Notes: generated by a model from the letters alone, not told the origin. Shown: positions 23,286 through 31,730, numbered from the stretch's first letter. The stretch: DNA of 64,000 nucleotides from Saccharothrix espanaensis DSM 44229 (GCF_000328705.1 NC_019673.1:8257501-8321500), one strand, 5' to 3'. Numbers and translations: made by a program.

Positions 23286-23882
23286 CTAAGCTACGCCGAG
23301 CAGTCCCGCGATCTGCGGCCACAATCCGTCCAGCAACGCCGGGTCGTTGTCGAGTTTCGCGAACAGCACCATGCCCTCGACCTGCGCCAGCACGGCCCGC
23401 GCGGACGCCCGGGTGGCGCGTTCGGCCACCAGGTCCCCGCCGGCGTGGGCTTCGAGCAGCACTTGGTGCACCAAATCGACCTGTTCGTCGAAAATCTCTT
23501 TGAGGCACCCGTGCACGACCTCGTCCTGGTTGCCCAACTCCAGCGTGAGGTTGCCGTACAGGCACCCGCGCACCGCGCCGACCTCGCGCTTGCTCCGCTG
23601 CTGCGCCTCGGCCTGCGCCTCGACCAACCGCTTCAACCGCCGGAACGGCCCACTGTCCGCGCCGAGCACTTCCCGCCACATCGCGCCGTCGTCGGCCCAC
23701 GCGGCGCGCAGCGCCTCGACAGTGAGCGTCTGCTTGGAGTCGAAGAAGTGGTAGAAGCTGCCCTTGCGCACGTCGGCCCGCTCGCAGATCTCCGCGACGC
23801 CGATCGCCCCGTACCCGCGACCCCGCATGAGGTCGCACGCCGCGTCCAACAGCCTTTCCCGCGCCTCACTGGTCCGTCCCAC
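23286..23882 (-). CDS. TetR family repressor
   Basis: The protein has 198 aa from a GTG. The N-terminal helix-turn-helix reads GAIGVAEICERADVRKGSFYHFFDSKQTL (residues about 27-55). The C-terminal ligand domain is of the TetR_C_33 or AcuR-like kind. It is divergent from a two-gene operon encoding an unknown protein and a nitronate monooxygenase-like enzyme. The 65-base gap contains an almost ideal dyad operator, so it probably represses both itself and that operon. Confidence 0.88.
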   Translation of the reverse strand: MGRTSEARERLLDAACDLMRGRGYGAIGVAEICERADVRKGSFYHFFDSKQTLTVEALRAAWADDGAMWREVLGADSGPFRRLKRLVEAQAEAQQRSKREVGAVRGCLYGNLTLELGNQDEVVHGCLKEIFDEQVDLVHQVLLEAHAGGDLVAERATRASARAVLAQVEGMVLFAKLDNDPALLDGLWPQIAGLLGVA

Positions 23883-23892
23883 GGCCCGAGAC

Positions 23893-23936
23893 TAGACGAC
23901 CGGTCAACTATTGCGCGGTAGTTGACCGGTCGTCTA
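23893..23936. promoter_or_regulatory. TetR operator: perfect 18-bp inverted repeat
   Basis: TAGACGACCGGTCAACTA (23893-23910) is exactly complementary to TAGTTGACCGGTCGTCTA (23919-23936), separated by eight bases. Each arm also contains the small palindrome GACCGGTC, so two dimers could bind. It sits centrally between the divergent TetR gene and the 23948 operon. Confidence 0.75.
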
Positions 23937-23947
23937 CCGTCCTCGGC

Positions 23948-24334
23948 ATGACGCCAACGGCGAAGGTGACGAGAGCGACGGGCACCACCCCGTCGACCGG
24001 CATGCACGACCTGAACGCAGGGGCGTTGTCGTGCGACGGCTGCCCTACCCACCTGGCCGGCCGCTCGGCGGTGTTCCAGGCCTTCGCCGAAGCATGCGTT
24101 GACGTCTGGTCGGCGCAGGGTCGGCGGAACCGCACCGGCGGCAGCCCGACCGACCTCCACCAGCTGGGCGGGTTCATCGGCGCGACGGCGCAGTCCCTCT
24201 CCGCCGTGCCGCCCGACCAGGCCCCGCCGCCGCCCGAGCAGGCCCCGCCGCTGGCCGGTCTGGAGACGGCCGCGCACCTTGGTCAGCGGGTCGCGGAAGT
24301 GGCCGGACAGTTGCGGATCGGGCGTGCGGCATGA
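23948..24334 (+). CDS. Hypothetical protein, first gene of a TetR-controlled operon
   Basis: The protein has 128 aa, or 110 if it starts at the internal ATG at 24002. It contains SCDGCPTHLAG and a Pro-rich run (APPPPEQAPP). GC is high at third positions throughout, which supports coding. It overlaps the nitronate monooxygenase-like gene by ATGA. I recognise no family; co-expression suggests a role with that enzyme. Confidence 0.55.
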   Translation: MTPTAKVTRATGTTPSTGMHDLNAGALSCDGCPTHLAGRSAVFQAFAEACVDVWSAQGRRNRTGGSPTDLHQLGGFIGATAQSLSAVPPDQAPPPPEQAPPLAGLETAAHLGQRVAEVAGQLRIGRAA

Positions 24335-25356
24335 GGCTCGCCGAGCTGCTCGGCATCGAGCACCCGATCATCCAGGGGCCGTTCGGCGGCGGGCTGTCGT
24401 CGGTGGCGCTGGCCGCCACCGTGTCCGACGCGGGCGGGCTCGGGTCGTTCGGCGCGCACCACTTGGAGCCCGACGCGATCACCGAGGTGGTGCGGGACCT
24501 GCGCGGCGCGACCGGGAAGCCGTTCGCGGTCAACCTGTGGGTGCCGCAGGCGACCGAGCGCGAACCGGTCGACCTCGCGCCGCACATCGCCCGGGTCGAA
24601 CCGCTGTACCGGCGGTTCGGGCTGGAGCCGCCCCGGGACGTGGTCGTGCCGGGGTTCACCGACCAGGCGGACGCGTTGCTGGCCGCCGCGCCGCCGGTGA
24701 TCAGCCTGGTGATGGGTCTCGCGCCGAGGTGGCTGCTGGATGCCGCGCACGCCAAGGGGATCGTCGTGCTCGGCACCGCGACGACCGTGGAGGAGGCGAT
24801 CGCGCTGGAGGAGTGCGGGGTGGACGCCGTGGTCGCGTCGGGCAGCGACGCGGGCGGGCACCGGGGCGCGTTCCTGCGGCCGGTCGAGCACTCGCTGGTG
24901 GGCACGTTCTCGTTGGTGCCGCAGGTGGTCGACGCGGTCCGGGTCCCGGTGGTCGCGGCGGGCGGGATCGCGGACGCGAGGGGTGTCCGCGCGGCCCGCG
25001 CGCTCGGTGCGGACGGGGTGCAGGTCGGCACCGGGTTCCTGGCCACGCACGAGTCCGGCGCGACCGAGGCGCACAAGGTCGCGCTCGGTGGCCAGGACGC
25101 CCGGATCACCGTGCTGACAAGGCTTTTCTCCGGCCGGCACGCGCGCGGCATCCACAACCGGCTGATCGCGGAACTCGCCGCGGAGGAGGGCGCGGTGCCG
25201 CCGTACCCGTACCAGAACGGCCTGATGCGGCCGTTGCGCGAGTTCGCGGCGGAGCAGCCGCTGGCCGACTACATGAGCCTGTGGGCCGGCCAGGCGGCGC
25301 CGCTGTCCTCGATCCGCTCCGCGAAGGACTACTTCGCGGCCCTACTTGAGCCCTAG
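24331..25356 (+). CDS. Nitronate monooxygenase-like FMN enzyme
   Basis: The protein has 341 aa with an FMN-binding TIM barrel: IEHPIIQGPFGGGLSSVALAATVSDAGGLGSFGA at the start, SGSDAGGHRGAF near residue 170 with the conserved His, and PVVAAGGIADARGVRAARALGADGVQVGTGFL. The 2-nitropropane dioxygenase/nitronate monooxygenase family oxidises alkyl nitronates; some relatives are enoyl-ACP reductases, so the substrate is not certain. The ATG overlaps the previous stop. Its last 15 bases overlap the convergent liuA-like gene. Confidence 0.85.
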   Translation: MRLAELLGIEHPIIQGPFGGGLSSVALAATVSDAGGLGSFGAHHLEPDAITEVVRDLRGATGKPFAVNLWVPQATEREPVDLAPHIARVEPLYRRFGLEPPRDVVVPGFTDQADALLAAAPPVISLVMGLAPRWLLDAAHAKGIVVLGTATTVEEAIALEECGVDAVVASGSDAGGHRGAFLRPVEHSLVGTFSLVPQVVDAVRVPVVAAGGIADARGVRAARALGADGVQVGTGFLATHESGATEAHKVALGGQDARITVLTRLFSGRHARGIHNRLIAELAAEEGAVPPYPYQNGLMRPLREFAAEQPLADYMSLWAGQAAPLSSIRSAKDYFAALLEP

Positions 25357-26496
25357 CTCCCGGGCGATCAGCATCTTCTGCACCTCGCTGGTGCCCTCGC
25401 CGATCTCCAGGATCTTGGCGTCGCGGTAGAACCGGCCCACCGGGTACTCGTTCATGAAGCCGTAGCCGCCGAAGATCTGGGTGGCCTCGCGGGAGTTGTC
25501 CATCGCCGCGTTGGACGACACCAGCTTCGCGATCGCCGCCTCCCGCTTGAACGGCTCGCCGCGCAGCATCTTCGCCGCCGCCTGGTAGTACGCCAGGCGC
25601 GCGGTGTGCGTGCGGGCCTCCATCTCGGCGATCTTGAACTGGATCGCCTGGTACTCCCCGATCTTGCGGCCGAACGCCTCGCGCTCGCCGACGTAGCGCA
25701 GGCTCTCGTCCACGCACCCCTGGGCCAGGCCCACGCCGAGCGCGGCGAAGGCGACCCGGCCCTCGTCGAGGGTTTGCAGGAACTGCGCGTAGCCCCGGCC
25801 GCGCTCGCCGACCAGGTTGGCGGCCGGCACCCGGCAGTCCTGGAAGGACAGTTCGCGGGTGTCCGAGCAGTTCCACCCGACCTTGGAGTACTTGCGCGAC
25901 ACCGAGAAGCCGGGCGTGCCGGACGGCACGAGGATGGCCGAGATCTCCGGCCGGCCGTCGTCCTTGCGGCCGGTCACCGCGGCGACGGTGACCAGGCCGG
26001 TGATGTCGGTGCCCGAGTTGGTGATGAACGCCTTGGTGCCGTTGATGACCCACTCGTCGCCGTCGAGCCGGGCGGTGGTGCGCAGGCCGCCCGCGTCCGT
26101 GCCGCCGCCGGGCTCGGTGAGGCCGAACGCGCCGAGCCGCTCGCCGGCGCACAGCGCGGGCAGCCACTCGCGCTGCTGCTCGGGGGTGCCGAAGCGGTAG
26201 ACCGGCATCGCGCCCAGCGAGACGCCGGCTTCGAGGGTGACGGCCACCGAGGAGTCGACCCGGGCCAGCTCCTCCAGCGCCAGGCACAGCGCGAAGTAGT
26301 CGCCGCCCATGCCGCCGTGCTCCTCCGGGAACGGCAGGCCGAACAGGCCCATCCGCCCCATCTTGGCGACGATCTCGTACGGGAACTCCTCCCGCTCGTA
26401 GAGCCCGCCGATGACCGGGGCGACCTCCTCGCGGGCGAATTCCTCGACGGTCTTGCGCAGTGCCTCGTAGTCCTCGTCAAGGCGGAAGTCCAACAT
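25342..26496 (-). CDS. liuA: Isovaleryl-CoA-type acyl-CoA dehydrogenase
   Basis: The protein has 384 aa, the family's usual length. It has FGLTEPGGGTDAGGLRTTA and FITNSGTDI for FAD binding, and ends with IGEGTSEVQKMLIAREL. The methylcrotonyl-CoA carboxylase subunits directly upstream suggest that it is the isovaleryl-CoA dehydrogenase step of leucine breakdown (isovaleryl-CoA to 3-methylcrotonyl-CoA). GGAG precedes the ATG. The assignment to leucine rather than another short branched acyl-CoA rests on context. Confidence 0.8.
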   Translation of the reverse strand: MLDFRLDEDYEALRKTVEEFAREEVAPVIGGLYEREEFPYEIVAKMGRMGLFGLPFPEEHGGMGGDYFALCLALEELARVDSSVAVTLEAGVSLGAMPVYRFGTPEQQREWLPALCAGERLGAFGLTEPGGGTDAGGLRTTARLDGDEWVINGTKAFITNSGTDITGLVTVAAVTGRKDDGRPEISAILVPSGTPGFSVSRKYSKVGWNCSDTRELSFQDCRVPAANLVGERGRGYAQFLQTLDEGRVAFAALGVGLAQGCVDESLRYVGEREAFGRKIGEYQAIQFKIAEMEARTHTARLAYYQAAAKMLRGEPFKREAAIAKLVSSNAAMDNSREATQIFGGYGFMNEYPVGRFYRDAKILEIGEGTSEVQKMLIARELGLK

Positions 26497-26499
26497 CGC

Positions 26500-28422
26500 T
26501 CACTCCTGGTGGGGCACGACGACGGCTAGGGGCTCGTCCAGCGCGACCTGTTGGCCCGCTCGGACGTTCACTTCGGCGAGCACGCCGTCGCTCGGTGCGG
26601 TGACGGTGTGCTCCATCTTCATCGCCTCGACCACGAACAGCGCCTGTCCGGCCGTGACGTGGTCGCCTTGCTCGGCCCGCACGACGAGCACGGTGCCGGG
26701 CATCGGGCTGGTGACCGGTCCGGCGCTGCCGGCGTTGTCGTGCGCGGCGATCGCGGACCGCTCGGTCTCGGTCAACGCCCACGTGCGGCCGTCCGCGCCG
26801 AGCCACAGCACGTTGCCGGACCGGGCGAAGGCGTACCGGCGCGTGCCGACGACGAGTTCGCCGCCGTCGACCGAGGCCGTGAGCCGGATCGGTTCTGCCT
26901 CTCCCACAACGACTTCATCACCGCGCACGCGCACGTCGACGTCGTCGACCCGCCAGGTGGTCCAGGCGTGCTCGCCGATCCGCCAGCCGCCGGTCCGCTC
27001 CCACGGGTCGTCGCCGCGCGGGGCCAGTTGCCGCTCCAGCGCGGCGGCGGCGTACACCTCGTCCGGGATCTCGTTGTAGGTCAACGACTCTAGCTTGCGC
27101 TCGACCAGCCCGGTGTCGAGGTTGCCTGCCCGGACGTCCTCGTCCCGCAGCAGGGAGCGCAGGAACGGGATGTTCGTGGTGACGCCGAGGATCACCGTCC
27201 GGCCGAGGGCGGAGTCCAAGCGCCGCAACGCTTCTGCCCGGGTGTCACCGTGCGCGATGATCTTGGCCAGCATCGGGTCGTAGTCGCTGCCGACGGTGAG
27301 GCCGAGCCGCAACGCCGAGTCGACCCGGACGTCCTGCGGTTCGTGCAGCGCCAGGACGGTGCCGCCGGTCGGCAGGAAGCCGCGGGCGGGGTCCTCCGCG
27401 TAGACCCGGGCCTCGACGGCGAACTTGGTCAGTGGGACGTCGCCCATCCCCAGCGGTTCCCCGGCCGCGACCCGGAGCTGCCACTCGACCAGGTCGACGC
27501 CGGTGGCCAGCTCGGTCACCGGGTGCTCGACCTGGAGCCGGGTGTTCATCTCCATGAAGAAGTAGTCGCCGGTGGTGCCGTCGACGATGAACTCGACGGT
27601 GCCCGCGCCGACGTAGCCGACGGACTTCGCGGCGTCCACCGCGGCCCGGCCCATGGCCGCCCGGGTCTCGGGGGTGAGCAGCGGCGACGGGGCCTCTTCG
27701 ATGATCTTCTGGTGCCGGCGCTGGAGGCTGCACTCCCGCTCGCCGAGGTGCACGACGGTGCCGTGCGCGTCGCCGAGCACCTGGATCTCGATGTGCCGGG
27801 GGTTGGTGATGAACCGCTCGATGAGCAGGGTGTCGTCGCCGAACGAGCCGCGCGCCTCCCGGCGGGCCGACTCGATCGCGTCGCGCAGCGCCGAGTCCTC
27901 GTGCACCAGGCGCATCCCCTTGCCGCCGCCGCCGGCGGACGGCTTGAGCAGCACCGGGAAGCCGATCTCGGCGGCGGCGTCGACCAGGTCGTCGTCGGTC
28001 ATGCCGGCTTCGGTGCGGCCCGGCACGACCGGGACGCCGGCCGCGCGGACGGTGAGCTTGGCCCGGATCTTGTCGCCCATGGCGTCGATGGCCTCGACCG
28101 GCGGGCCGATGAACACCAGCCCGGCCTTCTCGCAGGCGCGGGCGAACTCGGTGTTCTCGGCCAGGAAGCCGTAGCCGGGGTGGACCGCCTGCGCGCCGGT
28201 TTCCCTTGCCGCGTCGATGATCCGCTCCGCGGCCAGGTAGCTCTCGCGCGCGGCGGCGGGGCCGATCCGCACCGCCACGTCGGCCAGCCGCACGTGCAGC
28301 GCGTCGGCGTCGGCGTCGCTGTAGACCGCGACGGACCTGATCCCGAAGCGCCGCAACGCGCGGATCACCCGGACCGCGATCTCGCCGCGGTTGGCCACCA
28401 GAACGCTGTCGAACATCCCCAT
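26500..28422 (-). CDS. liuD: Methylcrotonyl-CoA carboxylase alpha subunit (biotin carboxylase-BCCP)
   Basis: The protein has 640 aa. The biotin carboxylase domain fills residues about 1-450: ANRGEIAVRVIR, ATP-grasp loop LLKPSAGGGGKGMRLV, and FFMEMNTRLQVEHPVTE. A linker follows and then a C-terminal biotin carrier domain with the biotinylation motif VEAMKMEHTV. It carboxylates its own biotin using ATP and bicarbonate. The start overlaps the liuB stop by one base (TGATG), consistent with equal expression of the two subunits of one complex. Confidence 0.88.
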   Translation of the reverse strand: MGMFDSVLVANRGEIAVRVIRALRRFGIRSVAVYSDADADALHVRLADVAVRIGPAAARESYLAAERIIDAARETGAQAVHPGYGFLAENTEFARACEKAGLVFIGPPVEAIDAMGDKIRAKLTVRAAGVPVVPGRTEAGMTDDDLVDAAAEIGFPVLLKPSAGGGGKGMRLVHEDSALRDAIESARREARGSFGDDTLLIERFITNPRHIEIQVLGDAHGTVVHLGERECSLQRRHQKIIEEAPSPLLTPETRAAMGRAAVDAAKSVGYVGAGTVEFIVDGTTGDYFFMEMNTRLQVEHPVTELATGVDLVEWQLRVAAGEPLGMGDVPLTKFAVEARVYAEDPARGFLPTGGTVLALHEPQDVRVDSALRLGLTVGSDYDPMLAKIIAHGDTRAEALRRLDSALGRTVILGVTTNIPFLRSLLRDEDVRAGNLDTGLVERKLESLTYNEIPDEVYAAAALERQLAPRGDDPWERTGGWRIGEHAWTTWRVDDVDVRVRGDEVVVGEAEPIRLTASVDGGELVVGTRRYAFARSGNVLWLGADGRTWALTETERSAIAAHDNAGSAGPVTSPMPGTVLVVRAEQGDHVTAGQALFVVEAMKMEHTVTAPSDGVLAEVNVRAGQQVALDEPLAVVVPHQE

Positions 28423-30026
28423 CACATCCGGAAAACGCCGTAGTTGACAGGTTCCAGCGGCGCGTTGGCCGCCGTGGACAGCGCGAGCCCGAGCACCGTG
28501 CGGGTGTCCTTCGGGTCGATCACGCCGTCGTCCCACAGCCTCGCCGTGGAGTAGTAGGGGTTGCCCTGGTCCTCGTACTGCTGCCGGATCGGGGCCTTGA
28601 ACGCCTCTTCGTCCGCCGCCGACCACGCGTCGCCGAGCTGGTCGCGCCGCACGGTCGCCAGCACGGAGGCCGCCTGCTCGCCGCCCATCACCGAGATCCG
28701 GGCGTTGGGCCACATCCACAGGAACCGGGGCGAGTACGCCCGGCCGCACATCGAGTAGTTGCCCGCGCCGAACGAGCCGCCGATCACCACGGTGAACTTC
28801 GGCACCCGCGCGCACGCCACGGCGGTCACCATCTTGGCCCCGTGCTTGGCGATGCCGCCCGCCTCGTACTCGCGGCCGACCATGAACCCGCTGATGTTCT
28901 GGAGGAACACCAGCGGCACCGAGCGCTGGTCGCAGAGCTGGATGAAGTGCGCGCCCTTCTGGGCCGACTCGCCGAACAGGATGCCGTTGTTGGCGACGAT
29001 CCCGACCGGGTGGCCGTGGATCCGGGCGAACCCGGTGACCAGCGTGGCGCCGTACTCCTTCTTGAACTCCTGGAACCGGCTGCCGTCCACCACCCGCGCG
29101 ATCACCTCGCGCACGTCGTACGGGGTGCGGCTGTCGGTGGGCACCACGCCGTAGAGCTCGTCGGGGCTCACCGCGGGCTCGACGCTCGGCTCCACCCGCC
29201 ACGGGCGCTCCGCGCGCGGGCCGAGCGTGCTGACGATGGACCGGACGATCCGCAGCGCGTGCGCGTCGTCGGCGGCGAGGTGGTCGGTCACGCCGGAGGT
29301 GCGCGAGTGCAGGTCGCCGCCGCCCAGCTCCTCGGCCGTGACGACCTCGCCGGTCGCGGCCTTCACCAGCGGCGGGCCGCCCAGGAAGATCGTGCCCTGG
29401 CCGCGCACGATCACGGCTTCGTCGCTCATCGCCGGGACGTACGCCCCACCGGCGGTGCACGAGCCGAGCACCGCGGCGATCTGCGGGATGCCCCGGCCGG
29501 ACATGGTGGCCTGGTTGTAGAAGATCCGGCCGAAGTGCTCGCGGTCCGGGAACACCTCGTCCTGCTTGGGCAGGAACGCGCCGCCGGAGTCGACCAGGTA
29601 GACGCACGGCAACCGGTTCTGGAGGGCGACCTCCTGCGCGCGCAGGTGCTTCTTGACCGTCATCGGGTAGTACGTGCCGCCCTTGACGGTGGCGTCGTTG
29701 GCGACGATGACGCACTCGCGGCCGGAGACCCGGCCGACGCCGGTGATCATGCCCGCGGCCGGCGCGTCGCCACCGTACATGCCGTCGGCGGCCAGCGGTG
29801 CGAGTTCGAGGAACGGCGAGCCGGGGTCGAGCAGCGCGTCCACCCGGTCGCGGGGCAGCAGCTTGCCGCGCTCGACGTGCCGGGCGCGGGACTTCTCCGG
29901 GCCGCCCAGGGCGGCTTGGGCGAGCTTCGCGCGCAGGTCGTGGACGAGGGCGGTGTGCTCGTCGGTGTACCGCCGGAAGGCCTCGCCGGTCTTGTCGGCG
30001 GCGCTGCGCAGCACGGGCGCGTCCAT
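28422..30026 (-). CDS. liuB: Methylcrotonyl-CoA carboxylase beta subunit (carboxyltransferase)
   Basis: The protein has 534 aa. The sequence follows the MCC beta pattern closely: VKGGTYYPMTVKKHLRAQEV, LVDSGGAFLPKQDEVFPDREHFG, GSCTAGGAYVPAMSDEAVIV, GGADL-type GGGDLHSRTSGV, and near the end GAGNYSMCGRAYSPRFL. It transfers carboxyl from biotin to 3-methylcrotonyl-CoA in leucine catabolism. It is the promoter-proximal gene, with RBS GAGGAG and two operator-like repeats just upstream. HMG-CoA lyase and methylglutaconyl-CoA hydratase genes are not in this window. Confidence 0.9.
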   Translation of the reverse strand: MDAPVLRSAADKTGEAFRRYTDEHTALVHDLRAKLAQAALGGPEKSRARHVERGKLLPRDRVDALLDPGSPFLELAPLAADGMYGGDAPAAGMITGVGRVSGRECVIVANDATVKGGTYYPMTVKKHLRAQEVALQNRLPCVYLVDSGGAFLPKQDEVFPDREHFGRIFYNQATMSGRGIPQIAAVLGSCTAGGAYVPAMSDEAVIVRGQGTIFLGGPPLVKAATGEVVTAEELGGGDLHSRTSGVTDHLAADDAHALRIVRSIVSTLGPRAERPWRVEPSVEPAVSPDELYGVVPTDSRTPYDVREVIARVVDGSRFQEFKKEYGATLVTGFARIHGHPVGIVANNGILFGESAQKGAHFIQLCDQRSVPLVFLQNISGFMVGREYEAGGIAKHGAKMVTAVACARVPKFTVVIGGSFGAGNYSMCGRAYSPRFLWMWPNARISVMGGEQAASVLATVRRDQLGDAWSAADEEAFKAPIRQQYEDQGNPYYSTARLWDDGVIDPKDTRTVLGLALSTAANAPLEPVNYGVFRM

Positions 30027-30037
30027 GGGCTCCTCGC

Positions 30038-30055
30038 GGTTAGCAGTCGTTAACC
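30038..30055 (-). promoter_or_regulatory. liu operator-like site 1
   Basis: GGTTAGCAGTCGTTAACC, an 18-base imperfect dyad ending 12 bases before the liuB start. It shares the form GTTARC-N4-GTTWAC with the sites at 30065-30080 and 31095-31110. Confidence 0.65.
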
Positions 30056-30064
30056 TGAGGAGAT

Positions 30065-30080
30065 GTTAGCGCTTGTTAAC
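30065..30080 (-). promoter_or_regulatory. liu operator-like site 2
   Basis: GTTAGCGCTTGTTAAC, the same consensus as site 1, centred about 26 bases further upstream. On the minus strand it overlaps a possible -10 (TAACAT). Confidence 0.65.
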
Positions 30081-30108
30081 CCTCTCGTCCACCGGCCCCG
30101 GACATGGT

Positions 30109-30136
30109 GAAGGGGGCCGCCGGAGCGACCCCCTTC
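30109..30136 (-). terminator. Terminator of the SGNH esterase gene
   Basis: GAAGGGGG (30109-30116) pairs with CCCCCTTC (30129-30136) around a 12-base loop, just past the stop at 30153. It separates the esterase from the liu promoter. Confidence 0.65.
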
Positions 30137-30152
30137 GGTGCGGAGGCGGACG

Positions 30153-30947
30153 TCAGCCGGTCACGGCGGTCAGCTGCGGCAGGTAGCCGAGCCGCTGGCC
30201 GTCGCGGTTGGGGTGGTAGGACTCCACGGTCGGGAACGACAGGCTGTTCAGCCACGAGGCCGAGGAGCAGATCTCGTGGCCGGCGAACGCACCGCGCAGG
30301 TCGCGGAAGGTGAACGACTTGGCCGCGGCCCGGCCGGCGGTGACCGAGGCCAGCGTGTCGGCGGCGGAGTTGATCGCCGAGCGCTTGGTGTCGCTCAGGC
30401 CCACCGAGCACGACCCCGGCACCTTGTACAGGCGCGGGTAGCCGAGCACGACGACCTGCGCGGACGGGGCGCGGTTGCGGATCTGGGCGTAGACGTTGTC
30501 CAGCAGGCCGGGCAGCGTGCTCGTGGCGTAGGACTTGGCCTGCTCGACGCGGTTCACGCAGCCCTGGTCGGAGCCGAACGTGCAGGTGGTGATCACGTCG
30601 GTGAAGCCGGCGTCGTTCCCGCCGATCGAGATGCTGACCAGCGTGGTCGACGCGCTGAGCGCGCTGACCTGGTTGGCGAGCACGTCGCCGGTGCGCGCGC
30701 CCGAGCAGGCGACGAACTTGAAGCTCGCCGGGGCGTGCGAGGCCGCCCACAGCGCCGGGTACGCGTACTGGCCGCGCTTGCAGGAGCCGCTGTCGCCGTA
30801 ATAGCTGCCGGTGCCCGTTCCCGACGAGTAGGAATCACCGAGGGCCACGTAATTCGCACCCGCCTGGGCTTGTGCGGGTACGGCGACGACGAGCAGCGCC
30901 GCGGCGGCGGCGACCGCGGCGCTGAGCAGGGTTCGGATGGGGCGCAT
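30153..30947 (-). CDS. Secreted SGNH/GDSL esterase (SEST-like)
   Basis: The protein has 264 aa from the ATG at 30947, with GGGAGG upstream. A signal peptide of about 30 residues ends PAQAQA. Block I reads ALGDSYSSGTG with the nucleophile Ser, block III has SIGGNDAGFTD, and the catalytic His is in ESYHPNRDGQ near the end. Six Cys probably form three disulfides as in the Streptomyces scabies esterase SEST. It would act outside the cell on ester bonds of lipids or plant polymers. It is a single gene between liuB and the TetR gene. Confidence 0.88.
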   Translation of the reverse strand: MRPIRTLLSAAVAAAAALLVVAVPAQAQAGANYVALGDSYSSGTGTGSYYGDSGSCKRGQYAYPALWAASHAPASFKFVACSGARTGDVLANQVSALSASTTLVSISIGGNDAGFTDVITTCTFGSDQGCVNRVEQAKSYATSTLPGLLDNVYAQIRNRAPSAQVVVLGYPRLYKVPGSCSVGLSDTKRSAINSAADTLASVTAGRAAAKSFTFRDLRGAFAGHEICSSASWLNSLSFPTVESYHPNRDGQRLGYLPQLTAVTG

Positions 30948-31005
30948 CGGGAGCCTCCCGGAGGCGAAAAAGGCGCAGGGTTGTGATGCGTGGCACAACA
31001 AGTGT

Positions 31006-31017
31006 TACCAGTTGGTA
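31006..31017 (-). promoter_or_regulatory. Palindrome upstream of the esterase gene
   Basis: TACCAGTTGGTA is a near-palindrome with TACCA/TGGTA arms, about 60 bases before the esterase start and next to an AT-rich TATATAAAAA segment at 31022-31031. It could be an operator in the esterase promoter. Confidence 0.35.
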
Positions 31018-31066
31018 GGGCTATATAAAAAGACTGCGTCAACAGTTAACCGCGCACGTCGGCGGC

Positions 31067-31090
31067 CGGTTGGTGATCTTCCACCAACCG
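31067..31090. promoter_or_regulatory. Perfect 9-bp inverted repeat between esterase and TetR genes
   Basis: CGGTTGGTG (31067-31075) pairs exactly with CACCAACCG (31082-31090) around ATCTTC. Its position between divergent promoters suggests an operator, though an RNA hairpin is possible. Confidence 0.45.
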
Positions 31091-31094
31091 ATCG

Positions 31095-31110
31095 GTTAAC
31101 GCTCGTTTAC
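31095..31110 (+). promoter_or_regulatory. Operator-like site in the TetR promoter
   Basis: GTTAACGCTCGTTTAC matches the two liu sites in the form GTTARC-N4-GTTWAC and overlaps the -35 region of the TetR gene. Confidence 0.6.
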
Positions 31111-31135
31111 GACGGGAGGTCGGCCCGTTTAGGAT
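31106..31135 (+). promoter_or_regulatory. Promoter of the TetR gene
   Basis: TTTACG (31106-31111) and TAGGAT (31130-31135) are separated by 18 bases. The GTG start is six bases after the -10, so the mRNA is probably leaderless. Confidence 0.5.
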
Positions 31136-31141
31136 GACCTG

Positions 31142-31726
31142 GTGTCAACCGATGGAGTGAAGCAATCCCGCCGGGACCAGATCCTGGGCGCGGCGGCCGA
31201 GCTGTTCGCCCGGCACGGCTTCCACGGGGTGGGCATCGACGACATCGGCGCGGCCGTCGGGATCTCCGGCCCCGCGCTCTACCGGCACTTCCGCAGCAAG
31301 GACGCCATGCTCGGGGAGATGCTGACCTCCATCTCCGAGCGGCTGCTGGAGGGCGGGCTGGCCCGGGTCTCGACCTCGCCGGACCCGACCGCCGCGCTGC
31401 ACGCCCTGGTCCGCTGGCACGTCGACTTCGCGCTCGACGACCCGGCGCTGATCACCGTGCAGATGCGCAACCTGGCGAACCTCACCGACCCGGACCGCCG
31501 CCGGGTGCGGGCGCTGCAACGCCGGTACGTCGAGGTGTGGGTGACCACCCTGAAGGAGACCGTCGCGGTGGACGAGCCGACCGCGCGGGCCGCCGCGCAC
31601 GCCGTGTTCGGCCTGATCAACTCCACGCCGCACAGCTCCCACCTCGACCGCGACCAGATGGCGGCGCTGCTGACCCGGATGGCGCTGGCCTCGCTGACCA
31701 CCGCCGGCGTGCTCGCCACCGCCTGA
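31142..31726 (+). CDS. TetR family regulator, probable repressor of the liu operon
   Basis: The protein has 194 aa from a GTG. The DNA-binding helix-turn-helix reads HGVGIDDIGAAVGISGPALYRHFRSKDAML (residues about 29-58). The C-terminal region resembles TetR proteins commonly found beside actinobacterial methylcrotonyl-CoA carboxylase genes. Its own promoter contains the same 16-base motif that occurs twice before liuB, which supports autorepression and control of leucine catabolism. The ligand is presumably an acyl-CoA pathway intermediate; that is inference. Confidence 0.85.
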   Translation: MSTDGVKQSRRDQILGAAAELFARHGFHGVGIDDIGAAVGISGPALYRHFRSKDAMLGEMLTSISERLLEGGLARVSTSPDPTAALHALVRWHVDFALDDPALITVQMRNLANLTDPDRRRVRALQRRYVEVWVTTLKETVAVDEPTARAAAHAVFGLINSTPHSSHLDRDQMAALLTRMALASLTTAGVLATA

Positions 31727-31730
31727 CCCC

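Noticed and set aside
24174..25157. 327-codon minus-strand frame over the nitronate monooxygenase-like gene
   Set aside because: It is antisense to a gene with clear family motifs and rich in Ser/Pro/Ala/Arg as expected of a shadow.
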